From Gammaproteobacteria bacterium (GTDB lineage: Bacteria > Pseudomonadota > Gammaproteobacteria > SG8-11), in the NCBI GenBank assembly GCA_016200445.1, contig JACQEQ010000301.1, forward strand, positions 1 through 37,363: a DNA stretch of 37,363 bases. The letters run 5' to 3'. The notes under the pieces are model-generated. The model was not told where the DNA came from, did no database searches, and saw only the letters and a list, made by a program, of their open reading frames with translations. Positions 15,131 to 24,103 of the stretch are shown one piece after another; positions within the stretch are counted from its first letter, which is position 1; each line of letters begins with the position of its first letter. The position numbers and the translations under genes were made by a program.

Positions 15131-15658
15131 ATGAAATTATTTAACACGCTGCTGATGGTCTCAGGATTATTGTCTGTAACCGGCGTGATGGCGGCGCCGG
15201 AAGAGTTGGCACCGTACGGGACGGCGAAAACAAATATGCACACGTATGCGCCGATCAATCGTGTGTTCGATGTGAATTACGAAGATCCCGCTAACCTCAA
15301 TGCGCTGTATGGCTTTATTACCAATATCGACAAAGTTGTGCCGGGCAAATCGGTCGTGGTGCTGCATGGTCCGGAGATGCGCGTGTTCGCGAAGGAAAAT
15401 TACCTGAAATTCCAGGGCATCGTCGATAAGATGGCTGAATTGTCTAAACAAGGCACTGAGTTTCGTATGTGCAACAACGCGATGCATGCGGCAGGGTTCA
15501 AGGCCGAGGACATGGACGGCTTCATTACGGTTATTCCGGCGGGCTTTGCCGAGATTATCGATTTGGAGTCCAAGGGCTATCAGCCGATTAACCCGCTGGT
15601 GACAGCGGTAAAAGACAGTCGTTACATCGAGCATCCAGAAAAGAAACCCGCGAATTAA
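15131..15658 (+). CDS. Exported DsrE-like protein
   Basis: A 175-residue protein with a Sec signal peptide ending at about VMAAPEE. The mature part has a DsrE/DsrF-like alpha/beta fold pattern: VFDVNYEDPANLNALYGFIT, then VVVLHGPEMRVFAKENY, LSKQGTEFRMCNNAM and MDGFITVIPAGFAEII. The Cys in FRMCNNAM is in the place where DsrE family members carry a sulfur-binding Cys, so a role in sulfur or redox chemistry in the periplasm is possible. An AGGAGATGAGC site lies just before ATG 15131. It seems monocistronic, with a terminator-like hairpin after it. Confidence 0.82.
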   Translation: MKLFNTLLMVSGLLSVTGVMAAPEELAPYGTAKTNMHTYAPINRVFDVNYEDPANLNALYGFITNIDKVVPGKSVVVLHGPEMRVFAKENYLKFQGIVDKMAELSKQGTEFRMCNNAMHAAGFKAEDMDGFITVIPAGFAEIIDLESKGYQPINPLVTAVKDSRYIEHPEKKPAN

Positions 15659-15682
15659 ATTTTAATTTCATAGCGCAGCGGC

Positions 15683-15718
15683 GCCGTCCACTTGCGAAGC
15701 GAGGGGCGGCGTTTTTGT
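15683..15718 (+). terminator. Intrinsic terminator after the DsrE-like gene
   Basis: A GC-rich stem, GCCGTCC pairing with GGGGCGGC around the loop, is followed by GTTTTTG about 25 bases after the stop codon. It allows G-U pairs, so boundaries are approximate. It separates the DsrE-like gene from parE. Confidence 0.6.
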
Positions 15719-15841
15719 TATTCGGGTGGGAGTTTAGATTCACTGCGATTGACAACGCCGCTGCACTAGCGCACCTTTTCGCGCCGTGCGTTGGGCATCC
15801 ATTTTACCCGCGAAAATTTCAGGAAAAGAAGACGGACCGCT

Positions 15842-17728
15842 ATGAGCAAAACTTACGACGCCGCCGCGATTGAAGTGCTGGTGGGTCTGGAGCCGGTGCG
15901 CAAGCGCCCGGGCATGTACACCCAGACCGAGCGGCCAAATCATCTGGCGCAGGAAGTCATCGACAACAGCGTGGACGAGGCGATGGCCGGTCACGCGAAG
16001 AACATCGACGTGGTGTTGTACAAAGACGGCTCGCTGCAAGTGGCCGACGACGGGCGCGGCATGCCGGTGGACCTGCACCCGGTCGAAAAAATCTCTGGCG
16101 TGGAAGTGATCCTCACGCGGCTGCACGCGGGCGGAAAATTTTCCAATTCCAATTATCAGTTCTCCGGCGGCTTGCACGGCGTGGGCGTGTCGGTGGTCAA
16201 TGCCTTGTCGAAGCGCCTGGAAGTGTGGATCAAGCGCAACGGTCAGGAATACCACATGACCTTCGGCGACGGTGCAAAAAAATCCGAACTCAAAGTGGTC
16301 GGCGAAGTCGGCAAGCGCAACACCGGCACGACGCTGCGCTTCTGGCCCGATCCTAAATATTTCGACTCGCCGAAAATCGCCGCGCCGAAGTTGAAACACG
16401 TGCTGCGCGCCAAGGCGGTGTTGTGCCCCGGCCTGAAGGTATCGTTTCTTGACGAAAACAGCGGCGAGAAAGACGAGTGGTTTTATGAATACGGCCTTCA
16501 AGATTATTTACTCAGCGAGCTGCACAACGTGCCAGTGCTGCCCGACGCGCCGTTCGTGGGCAGTTTCGCGGCGACCAACGAAGCCGTCGACTGGGCGCTG
16601 GTGTGGTTGCCGGAAGGCGGCGAACCGATTGCCGAAAGCTACGTGAATCTGATTCCGACCACTCAGGGTGGCACTCACACCAACGGTTTACGCACCGGCT
16701 TAACCGAAGCGCTGCGCGAATTTTGCGAGACGCGCAGCCTGCTACCGCGCGGTATCAAGCTCGCACCGGAAGACGTGTGGGAAAAAGTCAGTTACGTTTT
16801 ATCGGTCAAGATGAGCGACCCGCAATTCTCTGGACAAACCAAAGAGCGATTGACCTCGCGCGAAACCGCCGCGTTTGTATCCGGCGTGGTGAAAGACACG
16901 CTCGGCATCTGGCTCAATCAAAATCTCGACCAGGGCGAGCGCATCGCCGAGTTGGCGATCAACAGCGCGCAAAACCGCCTGCGTGCCGAAAAGAAAGTGG
17001 TGCGCAAAAAAGTCACCAGCGGACCCGCGTTGCCGGGCAAGCTGGCGGATTGTTCGTCGCAGGATTTATCGCGCACCGAATTGTTTTTGGTGGAAGGCGA
17101 CTCGGCGGGCGGCTCGGCCAAGCAGGCGCGCGACCGCGAGTTCCAGGCGATCATGCCGTTGCGCGGAAAAATCCTGAACACCTGGGAAGTCGATGCCAAC
17201 GAAGTGCTGGGCTCGCAGGAAGTGCACGACATTTCGGTGGCAATCGGCGTCGACCCCGGCTCGGACGATTTGAAAGGCCTGCGTTACGGCAAGATTTGCA
17301 TTCTCGCCGATGCCGATAACGATGGGGCGCATATCGCGACATTATTGTGCGCGCTGTTCGTCAGGCACTTCCGGCCCATGGTCGCGGCAGGCCACGTGTA
17401 TATCGCGATGCCGCCGCTGTTCCGCATCGACGTCGGCAACCATGTGTTCTATGCGCTCGACGACGCCGAGAAACAAGGCGTACTCGACCGCATCGCCGCA
17501 GAAAAACTGCGCGGCAAAGTCAACGTCGTGCGCTTCAAAGGTCTGGGCGAAATGAACCCGCCGCAACTGCGCGAAACCACCATCTCGCCCGACACGCGCC
17601 GCTTGGTGCAACTCACCATCGAACCCGGCGACGACACCAACCAGCTGATGGACATGCTGCTGGGTAAAAAACGCGCCTCCGACCGCAAGGCGTGGTTGGA
17701 GCAGAAGGGCGATTTGGCGACGGTGTGA
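15842..17728 (+). CDS. parE: DNA topoisomerase IV subunit B
   Basis: The ATPase subunit of topoisomerase IV, which decatenates daughter chromosomes together with ParC. The protein is 628 residues, close to E. coli ParE (about 630). The start, AIEVLVGLEPVRKRPGMYT, and the next block, RPNHLAQEVIDNSVDEAMAG, are diagnostic for the GHKL ATPase domain. The Toprim domain has ELFLVEGDSAGGSAKQARD and later ILADADNDGAHI with the metal-binding acidic residues. The C-terminus keeps RFKGLGEMNPPQLRETT. I use ATG 15842; an upstream in-frame start has no family support. parC is 11.7 kb downstream on the same strand; the interval is foreign cargo. Confidence 0.97.
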   Translation: MSKTYDAAAIEVLVGLEPVRKRPGMYTQTERPNHLAQEVIDNSVDEAMAGHAKNIDVVLYKDGSLQVADDGRGMPVDLHPVEKISGVEVILTRLHAGGKFSNSNYQFSGGLHGVGVSVVNALSKRLEVWIKRNGQEYHMTFGDGAKKSELKVVGEVGKRNTGTTLRFWPDPKYFDSPKIAAPKLKHVLRAKAVLCPGLKVSFLDENSGEKDEWFYEYGLQDYLLSELHNVPVLPDAPFVGSFAATNEAVDWALVWLPEGGEPIAESYVNLIPTTQGGTHTNGLRTGLTEALREFCETRSLLPRGIKLAPEDVWEKVSYVLSVKMSDPQFSGQTKERLTSRETAAFVSGVVKDTLGIWLNQNLDQGERIAELAINSAQNRLRAEKKVVRKKVTSGPALPGKLADCSSQDLSRTELFLVEGDSAGGSAKQARDREFQAIMPLRGKILNTWEVDANEVLGSQEVHDISVAIGVDPGSDDLKGLRYGKICILADADNDGAHIATLLCALFVRHFRPMVAAGHVYIAMPPLFRIDVGNHVFYALDDAEKQGVLDRIAAEKLRGKVNVVRFKGLGEMNPPQLRETTISPDTRRLVQLTIEPGDDTNQLMDMLLGKKRASDRKAWLEQKGDLATV

Positions 17729-17769
17729 GACCGCTCGCTGCGATTCGTGCGGAACGAAAAGCTAATTTA

Positions 17770-17841
17770 CTGCTAATGTGAACAAAATTAGCAGGTCAGG
17801 GCTATACTGCCATAGCAAGTGCTAATTAATAAAAAATTAGC
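17770..17841. promoter_or_regulatory. Twin operators GCTAAT-N9-ATTAGC before the Fic gene
   Basis: Two inverted repeats with identical arms and identical 9-base spacers lie at 17772-17792 and 17821-17841, with starts 49 bp apart. The first extends to CTGCTAAT/ATTAGCAG (17770-17794), and another GCTAAT occurs at 17761. A possible -10 element, TATACT (17803-17808), sits between them. They should be binding sites of a dimeric regulator controlling the Fic gene, perhaps the Fic protein itself through its C-terminal winged helix. Confidence 0.7.
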
Positions 17842-17856
17842 TTTTCTGGAATAGCC

Positions 17857-19236
17857 ATGAAAATACCGCTTTCTCCGCCGGAACTGAGCGAGCTATTGCC
17901 GAAGCTCGGTATGACGCAGCTGCACCGTGTTTTGAGCCGGGAGTTGGGTCCGCTGGTGGGTGGCCGGTATTTCCACTGGGACGAACTGCGCCACCGCACC
18001 CCGCCCGCCGGGCTGTCGCACGAGGCTTGGTGGGCGGGAATCAAAATCGCCCGTCAAGGGTTGCTGCGCGCGCTGCCGTTTCAAGACAAACTCAAACGGC
18101 CGGTATTGTTCGGGATGCCCGACCCGGTGTTGCGCGTGTTGCACGGGATTGACCGGCGCGTGGGCGGTGCGGTGACGATGGAGAAGCCGATGGTCTCCAG
18201 CGAAGACCGCGACCGCTACCTCGTCAGCTCGCTCATCGAGGAAGCCATTACTTCCAGTCAGCTCGAAGGTGCGGCCACCACACGCGAGGAAGCCAAAGCC
18301 ATGCTACGCAGCGGCCGCAAACCACGCGACCGCAGTGAACGGATGATCGTCAATAACTTCCGCGTAATGGAACATATTCGCGAGCTGCGCGATGAGGCGC
18401 TGACTCCGAAGATCGTGTTGGCCATGCACCGTATCGTGAGTCAAGACACGCTCGACGATCCGAGCGCCGTTGGCCGGTTACGCCGCCCGAATGAGAAGAT
18501 CATCGTCATGGACGCGACACGTTCGCACGTGCTGCACGAACCGCCACCGGCCAGCACATTGCCACAGCGTCTAGAACGTTTGTGTGCATTCGCCAACGAG
18601 ACCGATGGCGAGCCGTTCGTGCATCCGGTGGTTCGCGCCGTTCTCCTACACTACATGGTCGGTTACGACCATCCGTTCGTCGACGGCAACGGCCGCACGG
18701 CGCGCGCTTTGTTCTATTGGAGCTTGGCGCGTTCCGGCTACTGGCTCATGGAATACATTTCGATATCGAGTTTATTGAAGCAGGCGCCCGCGCAGTACGG
18801 GCGTGCCTACCTGCACAGCGAGACCGACGATAGCGACACCACCTATTTTATCTTGCACCAGCTATCAGTCATCGAGCGAGCCATCAAGGCGCTGTACGAA
18901 TACCTTGCGCACAAAACCTCCGAGCAGCGTTCGGCGGAGCGCCTGTTGCGTCACGCACCGCGCCTCGCCGATCAGTTTAATTATCGCCAGACCGCGCTCT
19001 TGACCCATGCGCTCAAACATCCGGGTCATGACTATACGGTGGAAAGCCACCGCCGCTCGCACCGGGTAACGCTCCAGACCGCGCGTACGGATTTGCTGAC
19101 GCTGGCGAAATTGAATCTCCTGGAGCAGGGAAAACGCTCCCGGGCACTGGTGTTTTACGCGCCCGCAGACTTGCGCGCGCGCATCGAGTCGGCCGCGCGC
19201 ATACCCACGCGCCAGCGGCGCGGAACCCCTAAATGA
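17857..19236 (+). CDS. Fic family protein (class II) with C-terminal wHTH
   Basis: A 459-residue Fic protein, predicted to transfer AMP or a related group to hydroxyl side chains of target proteins. The core motif HPFVDGNGRTAR (residues 272-283) is complete, including the catalytic His272. The inhibitory motif SxxxEG (S133-E137-G138) lies N-terminal to the Fic core, so it is a self-inhibited class II member. The C-terminus (about residues 390-450) looks like a winged helix: TLQTARTDLLTLAKLNLLEQ. That domain could bind the twin operators upstream. No separate antitoxin is encoded nearby. ATG 17857 follows the second operator closely. Confidence 0.92.
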   Translation: MKIPLSPPELSELLPKLGMTQLHRVLSRELGPLVGGRYFHWDELRHRTPPAGLSHEAWWAGIKIARQGLLRALPFQDKLKRPVLFGMPDPVLRVLHGIDRRVGGAVTMEKPMVSSEDRDRYLVSSLIEEAITSSQLEGAATTREEAKAMLRSGRKPRDRSERMIVNNFRVMEHIRELRDEALTPKIVLAMHRIVSQDTLDDPSAVGRLRRPNEKIIVMDATRSHVLHEPPPASTLPQRLERLCAFANETDGEPFVHPVVRAVLLHYMVGYDHPFVDGNGRTARALFYWSLARSGYWLMEYISISSLLKQAPAQYGRAYLHSETDDSDTTYFILHQLSVIERAIKALYEYLAHKTSEQRSAERLLRHAPRLADQFNYRQTALLTHALKHPGHDYTVESHRRSHRVTLQTARTDLLTLAKLNLLEQGKRSRALVFYAPADLRARIESAARIPTRQRRGTPK

Positions 19237-19406
19237 ATACCCACACGGGAACGACAACGTGTTTTAAACGATGCTCGATTATGCGGTGCAGGCTAGAAAA
19301 TGGGCGGCTTAACCGGCACACTCTGCGACTTAATTTGTCGTTGTGTGTTGGCAAAAACGCCGGCACGTGATCGTATGATCATTTCCGATTCAAGATGGAG
19401 GCTGCA

Positions 19407-19697
19407 ATGAATCGCTCACGCGCCCTTGCGTTACTCACACAGAGTAAACCGATACTGGCGGCCCGTTACGGGGTCACGCAGCTAGCCCTGTTTGGCTCCA
19501 CTGTGCGTGATACCCAGCGCAGCGACAGTGATGTTGACATTTTAGTCGCTTTCGATGGCCCGGCTACATCGGAACGTTACTTCGGCGTCCAGTTCTATCT
19601 CGAAGACCTGTTTGGTTGTCCAGTCGATCTGGTTACCGAAAAAGCGCTGCGCGCTGAATTGCGACCATTTATCGAAAAGGAGGCGGTGCATGTCTGA
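19407..19697 (+). CDS. MNT-type nucleotidyltransferase domain protein
   Basis: A 96-residue minimal nucleotidyltransferase with the signature GSTVRDTQRSDSDVDILVAF: GS-x2-R and the SDxD metal-binding pair. Proteins of this type (MntA) usually act as antitoxins, AMPylating a HEPN-domain RNase encoded immediately downstream. Here the downstream gene is only a 32-codon stub, so MntA appears to be an orphan. I chose ATG 19407 because GGAGG lies just upstream; the ATG at 19395 contains that site. It ends with an 8-base overlap with the stub, as expected for a former two-gene operon. Confidence 0.85.
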   Translation: MNRSRALALLTQSKPILAARYGVTQLALFGSTVRDTQRSDSDVDILVAFDGPATSERYFGVQFYLEDLFGCPVDLVTEKALRAELRPFIEKEAVHV

Positions 19698-19788
19698 TTC
19701 CGTGCAGCCTGAATTGAAAAACAGAAATCAAGCAAGTGTTGCCTGGATGAGGCGAAGCGAAATTCAGGAAAAGGGCGAATCAGCGTAA
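19690..19788 (+). other. Short open frame, possible HEPN stub with REP-like end
   Basis: A 32-codon frame starts at ATG 19690, overlapping the end of the nucleotidyltransferase gene in the way a HEPN partner normally would. The second half of it is a REP-like sequence: CCTGGAT pairs imperfectly with ATTCAGG across GAGGCGAAGCGA (about 19740-19769). I infer that the toxin partner was truncated or replaced by this repeat. The stub itself shows no HEPN motif, so the origin is uncertain. The region 19789-19903 holds nothing recognisable. Confidence 0.4.
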
Positions 19789-19903
19789 CAATGCAGGTGG
19801 GAATTTTGAAAGTGAATTCTCAAAAACCAACGGACTATTTCGGATGTGTGATTCTTGAAATCGCGCTCGCTTGGATCGATGCCGAATCGGTCAAGCACGC
19901 TCC

Positions 19904-22774
19904 ATGAGCTTCACCGACTACCACGCTAAATATTTCGCCTATGAGCTAACCAAGCGCTGCGCACCCGACAGCGTCGAAAAACTCGCCGGAGCGGTCGCCA
20001 GCGCTCAAGTCGATCTGAATCCGCATCAGGTCGATGCCGCGTTGTTCGCGTTCCAATCCCCGCTGTCCAAGGGTGCGTTGCTTGCGGACGAAGTCGGGCT
20101 GGGCAAAACCATCGAAGCGGGTCTGGTTCTGTCGCAGAAATGGGCAGAGCGTAAACGGTGCATGCTGGTCATCACTCCGTCCAATTTGCGTACGCAGTGG
20201 TATCAAGAATTGACCGAAAAGTTTTTTCTGCCGTGCCGCATTCTTGAAGCCAAGTCATACAATGCCGTAATCAAGCTTGCGCAGCTTCGTCCATTCGAGG
20301 CGCCTGAGATCATCATTTGTTCCTACCAGTTCGCCAAGAGCAAGGCGGACGACGTGCATGCGATGCCGTGGGATCTGGTGGTCATCGACGAAGCGCATCG
20401 CCTGCGCAATGTGTACAAACCTGGCAACGTGATCGCAAACACGCTGAAGTCGGCGCTCGCGGGCAAGGACAAACTTCTTCTCACCGCGACGCCATTGCAG
20501 AACTCGCTGCTTGAGCTGTTTGGTTTAGTAAGTTTTATCGACGAACACACGTTTGGTGACTTAAAAAGTTTTCGCGAGCAATTCACTAATCTGAATCAAG
20601 AACAGGTGTTTCATACGCTCAAGGCGCGGCTCAAGCCGATTTGCCATCGGACCTTACGTCGACAAGTGACCGCATACATTCCCTTCACCAAGCGCCTGCC
20701 GCTGGTGGAGGAATTCACGCCGGAGGAAAGCGAAGACAGGCTTTACGAGGTCGTCTCCGGTTATCTGCAACGAGATAACCTGCAAGCGTTACCCGCAAGT
20801 CAACGCTCACTAATGACGCTCGTGCTGCGTAAGTTACTCGCCTCGTCGACCTTCGCCATCGCAGGCGCGTTAACGTCGATATCCAACCGCCTCAAAGCCA
20901 AGCTGCGCAAACACGAGCCCACCGAGCCGCTTGCGGACGAGCTAGACCGTGACTACGAATCCCTCGAAGAAACCGCCGAGGAATGGAGTGACGATGAGCC
21001 CGCCGAAGTGCTCACCGCCGTCGACCGTGCCGCCATCGAAATGGAAATTGTCGACCTCGATGCCTTCGCCGAACTTGCCGCGTCCATCGACCACAACGCC
21101 AAGGGCCGGGCGTTACTCAAAGTGCTGGAAATTGCCTTCGCCAAAGCGCGTGAACTCGGCGGCGCAGAGAAAGCCATCATCTTCACCGAATCGCGCCGCA
21201 CGCAAAGCTACCTGCTGCGCCTGCTGGCCGATAGTCAGTGGAGCGAAGGCATTGTGCTGTTCAACGGCACCAATACCGATGAACGCTCAAAGCAAATTTA
21301 TGCGCAATGGATCGAGCGCCATCAAGGCAGTGATCGCGTCATCGGTTCGCGCAGTGCCGACATGCGTTCGGCGCTAGTAGATTATTTTCGCGAGCAAGGT
21401 CGCATCATGATCGCGACTGAAGCCGGTGCAGAAGGCATTAACCTCCAGTTCTGTTCGTTGGTGGTGAACTACGATCTGCCGTGGAACCCGCAACGCATCG
21501 AGCAGCGCATCGGCCGCTGCCATCGCTACGGCCAGAAGCACGATGTCGTGGTCGTGAACTTTCTCAATCGCAATAACGCTGCTGACCAACGCGTGTTTGA
21601 ATTGTTGTCGGAAAAATTTCAGCTCTTCGAAGGTGTCTTCGGCGCCAGCGACGAAGTGCTCGGCGCGATTGAGTCCGGCGTGGATTTCGAAAAGCGCATC
21701 GCAGCCATCTACCAGACCTGTCGCAAGCCCGACGAAATCCAATCCGCGTTCAACCAGCTCCAGCTCGAACTCAGCCTGGAGATCAACGCGTCGATGACGC
21801 GCACGCGCCGGAACTTGTTGGAACATTTCGACGACGAAGTACGCGACAAGCTCAAGGTGCGCGACGAGGCCGCGAAAGCCTTTCTCAGTCGCTTCGAACG
21901 CTTGCTCATGCAACTCACGCGGCACGAGTTGGGCGACAACGCAACATTTCGAGACGACTACGCTTTTCTTCTCAAGTCCTGTCCGTATTCCGTCGACATT
22001 CCGCTAGGCTTGTACGAACTGCCGCGCCGCTCCGGCGAGACGCATCTTTACCGTCTGAATCACCCGCTCGCCGAAGCGCTGTTAGCGCAGGCGAAAGCGC
22101 GCGACCTGCCGCCCGCTGAAGTTCATTTCGATTACGGACTGCATGACGGCAAGGTCACGCTGTTGGAGCCCCTCATCGGCAAGTCCGGTTGGCTCACGCT
22201 CACGCTGTTTAGCGTCGAGTCGCTGAATCAGGCGGAGGATCACCTTGTCGTTGCCGCAACCACCACTGATGGCGACGCGCTTGATGAAGAAATCGCAACG
22301 CGCCTGCTTACCCTGCCGGGTCGCGTGAACGGTACAACACCAGCAACGTCTGCCCCCTCAGCATTGGAACAACAAACCGCGCAACGCCAAGCGGTCATCC
22401 AACGCAACATCTCGGAGCGCAATGCGCGCTTCTTTGAAGCTGAGGCGGAAAAACTCGATGGCTGGGCTGACGATCTCAAAGTGGGTTTGGAGCGTGAAAT
22501 CAAAGAGCTCGACCGCCAGATTAAAGAAGCGCGGCGCGCAGCGACCACCGCGCTAACGTTGGAAGAAAAGCTCGCAGGGCAGAAACAGATCAAAGCCGTT
22601 GAAGCGCAACGCAACCAGAAACGGAGAACGCTGTTCGACGCGCAAGACCAAGTAGACAATCAACGTGACGAGCTCATTGCTCAAATCGAAGGCAAATTGA
22701 CCCAATCGACCCGGATCGAGACGCTCTTCACGTTGCGCTGGACTGTTGTGTCTAGCCGCGAAACCAGCGCATGA
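19904..22774 (+). CDS. SNF2-family DEAH helicase, defence-associated
   Basis: A 956-residue SF2 helicase/translocase of the SNF2/RapA-like type. The N-terminal ATPase lobe has LLADEVGLGKTIEAG (Walker A at residues 65-69), IDEAHRLRN (DEAH at residues 162-165) and LLLTATPLQNS. The second lobe, about residues 420-550, ends with IATEAGAEGINLQFCS and PQRIEQRIGRCHRYGQ, the canonical motifs V and VI. The last ~150 residues are strongly charged coiled coil. No nuclease motif is visible. It probably moves along DNA and works with the downstream methyltransferase and nuclease genes. I chose ATG 19904 for its fit to related proteins (MSFTDYHAKYFA); no strong ribosome-binding site is visible. Confidence 0.9.
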   Translation: MSFTDYHAKYFAYELTKRCAPDSVEKLAGAVASAQVDLNPHQVDAALFAFQSPLSKGALLADEVGLGKTIEAGLVLSQKWAERKRCMLVITPSNLRTQWYQELTEKFFLPCRILEAKSYNAVIKLAQLRPFEAPEIIICSYQFAKSKADDVHAMPWDLVVIDEAHRLRNVYKPGNVIANTLKSALAGKDKLLLTATPLQNSLLELFGLVSFIDEHTFGDLKSFREQFTNLNQEQVFHTLKARLKPICHRTLRRQVTAYIPFTKRLPLVEEFTPEESEDRLYEVVSGYLQRDNLQALPASQRSLMTLVLRKLLASSTFAIAGALTSISNRLKAKLRKHEPTEPLADELDRDYESLEETAEEWSDDEPAEVLTAVDRAAIEMEIVDLDAFAELAASIDHNAKGRALLKVLEIAFAKARELGGAEKAIIFTESRRTQSYLLRLLADSQWSEGIVLFNGTNTDERSKQIYAQWIERHQGSDRVIGSRSADMRSALVDYFREQGRIMIATEAGAEGINLQFCSLVVNYDLPWNPQRIEQRIGRCHRYGQKHDVVVVNFLNRNNAADQRVFELLSEKFQLFEGVFGASDEVLGAIESGVDFEKRIAAIYQTCRKPDEIQSAFNQLQLELSLEINASMTRTRRNLLEHFDDEVRDKLKVRDEAAKAFLSRFERLLMQLTRHELGDNATFRDDYAFLLKSCPYSVDIPLGLYELPRRSGETHLYRLNHPLAEALLAQAKARDLPPAEVHFDYGLHDGKVTLLEPLIGKSGWLTLTLFSVESLNQAEDHLVVAATTTDGDALDEEIATRLLTLPGRVNGTTPATSAPSALEQQTAQRQAVIQRNISERNARFFEAEAEKLDGWADDLKVGLEREIKELDRQIKEARRAATTALTLEEKLAGQKQIKAVEAQRNQKRRTLFDAQDQVDNQRDELIAQIEGKLTQSTRIETLFTLRWTVVSSRETSA

Positions 22775-22785
22775 AGGAGCCTGTG

Positions 22786-23006
22786 ATGACAGATACCCAC
22801 TATCCTTGTCCGAACCGCCGGAAGGCATCGCGGGGAAGTCGTTGCAGGAGATTGAGGGTTGGGTCTTCCGGCGCTTGAAGATGATTCTGAATTGTAGCCG
22901 GGATGTCGTGCCCACGTTTAAGCTTGGGGTAACAGTGACGAATGGCTATACAAATGAAATATCGCACCTTCAATGGAAAGAAAGATTTGCTGAGGTATGC
23001 CCATGA
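22786..23006 (+). pseudogene. Small unrecognised gene with one-base frameshift
   Basis: AAGGAG (22774-22779) overlaps the helicase stop and precedes ATG 22786, giving MTDTHYP; this frame soon closes. The neighbouring frame then reads LSEPPEGIAGKSLQEIEGWV and onward through RRLKMILN and FKLGVTVTNGY to a TGA at 23004-23006, which overlaps the ATG of the ATPase gene (ATGA). Adding one T near 22806 would join both parts into a 73-residue protein. The good ribosome site at one end and coupling at the other suggest a real gene. An alternative is a TTG start at 22806 with no frameshift (66 residues). The family is not recognised. Confidence 0.5.
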
Positions 23007-24103
23007 TTAAACGAGTATCCAATTCAAACCAGCTTTCAAAGCTGACATTGCATGGCTACAAGTCGATTGCATCGTGCGAGATTGAATTAGGCAAGCTCAA
23101 TGTTTTGATCGGCGCTAACGGTGCGGGAAAGTCGAATTTCATCGGCTTTTTCAGGCTAATAAGCAAGATTCTGGATCAGCAGCTGCAATCGGCTGTTGGA
23201 ACTTCTGGCGGCCCTGATGCCATGCTGCATTTTGGACGAAAAAAAACGGAAGAACTGAATGCCGAGCTCTATTTCGGTAACAATGGGTACAAATTCAAGC
23301 TGAAACCCACTCAAGACAATCGGATGATGTTTTCGCGCGAATGCCTGTGGTGGAACATGAGTGGTGATTGGCAGCCGCATTCCGGACATTTCGAGTCCTA
23401 TCTGGAAGCGCAAAAGGGAAAAACCAATATCTGGGGCTACGTCGTTCCACCCATGCGAAGCTGGCGTGCCTATCACTTCCATGACACCAGTGACAGCGCT
23501 ACGGTCAAACAGGTGCACGGCATTAACGACAATGAATATCTGCGTGCAGATGCCCGTAATCTGGCGGCATTTCTTTTCCGCCTGAAAAACCACCATGAGG
23601 CGCATTACCGCCGCATCGTTAAATCCATTCAGTTGGTAGCGCCGTTTTTTGGTGACTTCCATCTACGTCCGGCGGTGGATAACAAGGAAAAAATTCAACT
23701 TGAATGGACCGAGGCCGGGCAAGACGTGCCGTTCTCTGCCAGCGCGCTGTCGGACGGCACGCTTCGCTTTATCTGTTTAGCCACCGTGCTATTGCAACCC
23801 GAGCAGTTCATGCCAGCGTCCATTTTGATTGATGAGCCGGAATTAGGATTACACCCCTACGCTATTGCTGTTCTCGGCGCATTGATGAAATCGACTGCCG
23901 AAAAACATCAACTGATTGTCTCCACGCAGTCCGTTGAGTTGGTTAACGAATTTGAGGCAGACGATCTGATTGTGGTGGATAAGGAAAATGGTGCGTCCAC
24001 GTTCAAGCGACCCGACACCGCCGCCCTCACCGAATGGCTGAACGATTTCAGTCTCGGCGAGTTGTGGAAGAAAAATCTTCTGGGCGGGAGACCGGCGCGA
24101 TGA
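23003..24103 (+). CDS. AAA family ATPase (OLD/RecF-like)
   Basis: A 366-residue ABC-type ATPase of the SMC/RecF/OLD kind, related to COG4637-type predicted ATPases. Walker A is GANGAGKS (residues 37-44), preceded by LTLHGYKSIASCEIELGKLN, the usual start of these proteins. The signature helix is near SASALSDGTLRF. Walker B is SILIDEPELGLHP (D277, E278), followed by IVSTQSVELVNEF with the switch region. I prefer ATG 23003, which overlaps the upstream gene's stop. Its own stop overlaps the start of the DUF4276 gene (ATGA). This pairing resembles overcoming-lysogenization-defect (OLD) systems split into ATPase and TOPRIM subunits. Confidence 0.9.
   Translation: MIKRVSNSNQLSKLTLHGYKSIASCEIELGKLNVLIGANGAGKSNFIGFFRLISKILDQQLQSAVGTSGGPDAMLHFGRKKTEELNAELYFGNNGYKFKLKPTQDNRMMFSRECLWWNMSGDWQPHSGHFESYLEAQKGKTNIWGYVVPPMRSWRAYHFHDTSDSATVKQVHGINDNEYLRADARNLAAFLFRLKNHHEAHYRRIVKSIQLVAPFFGDFHLRPAVDNKEKIQLEWTEAGQDVPFSASALSDGTLRFICLATVLLQPEQFMPASILIDEPELGLHPYAIAVLGALMKSTAEKHQLIVSTQSVELVNEFEADDLIVVDKENGASTFKRPDTAALTEWLNDFSLGELWKKNLLGGRPAR

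Noticed and set aside
15740..16501. Long open frame on the minus strand opposite parE
   Set aside because: It mirrors the codon pattern of parE, has a His/Arg-rich composition typical of antisense frames in GC-rich DNA, and shows no family motif.
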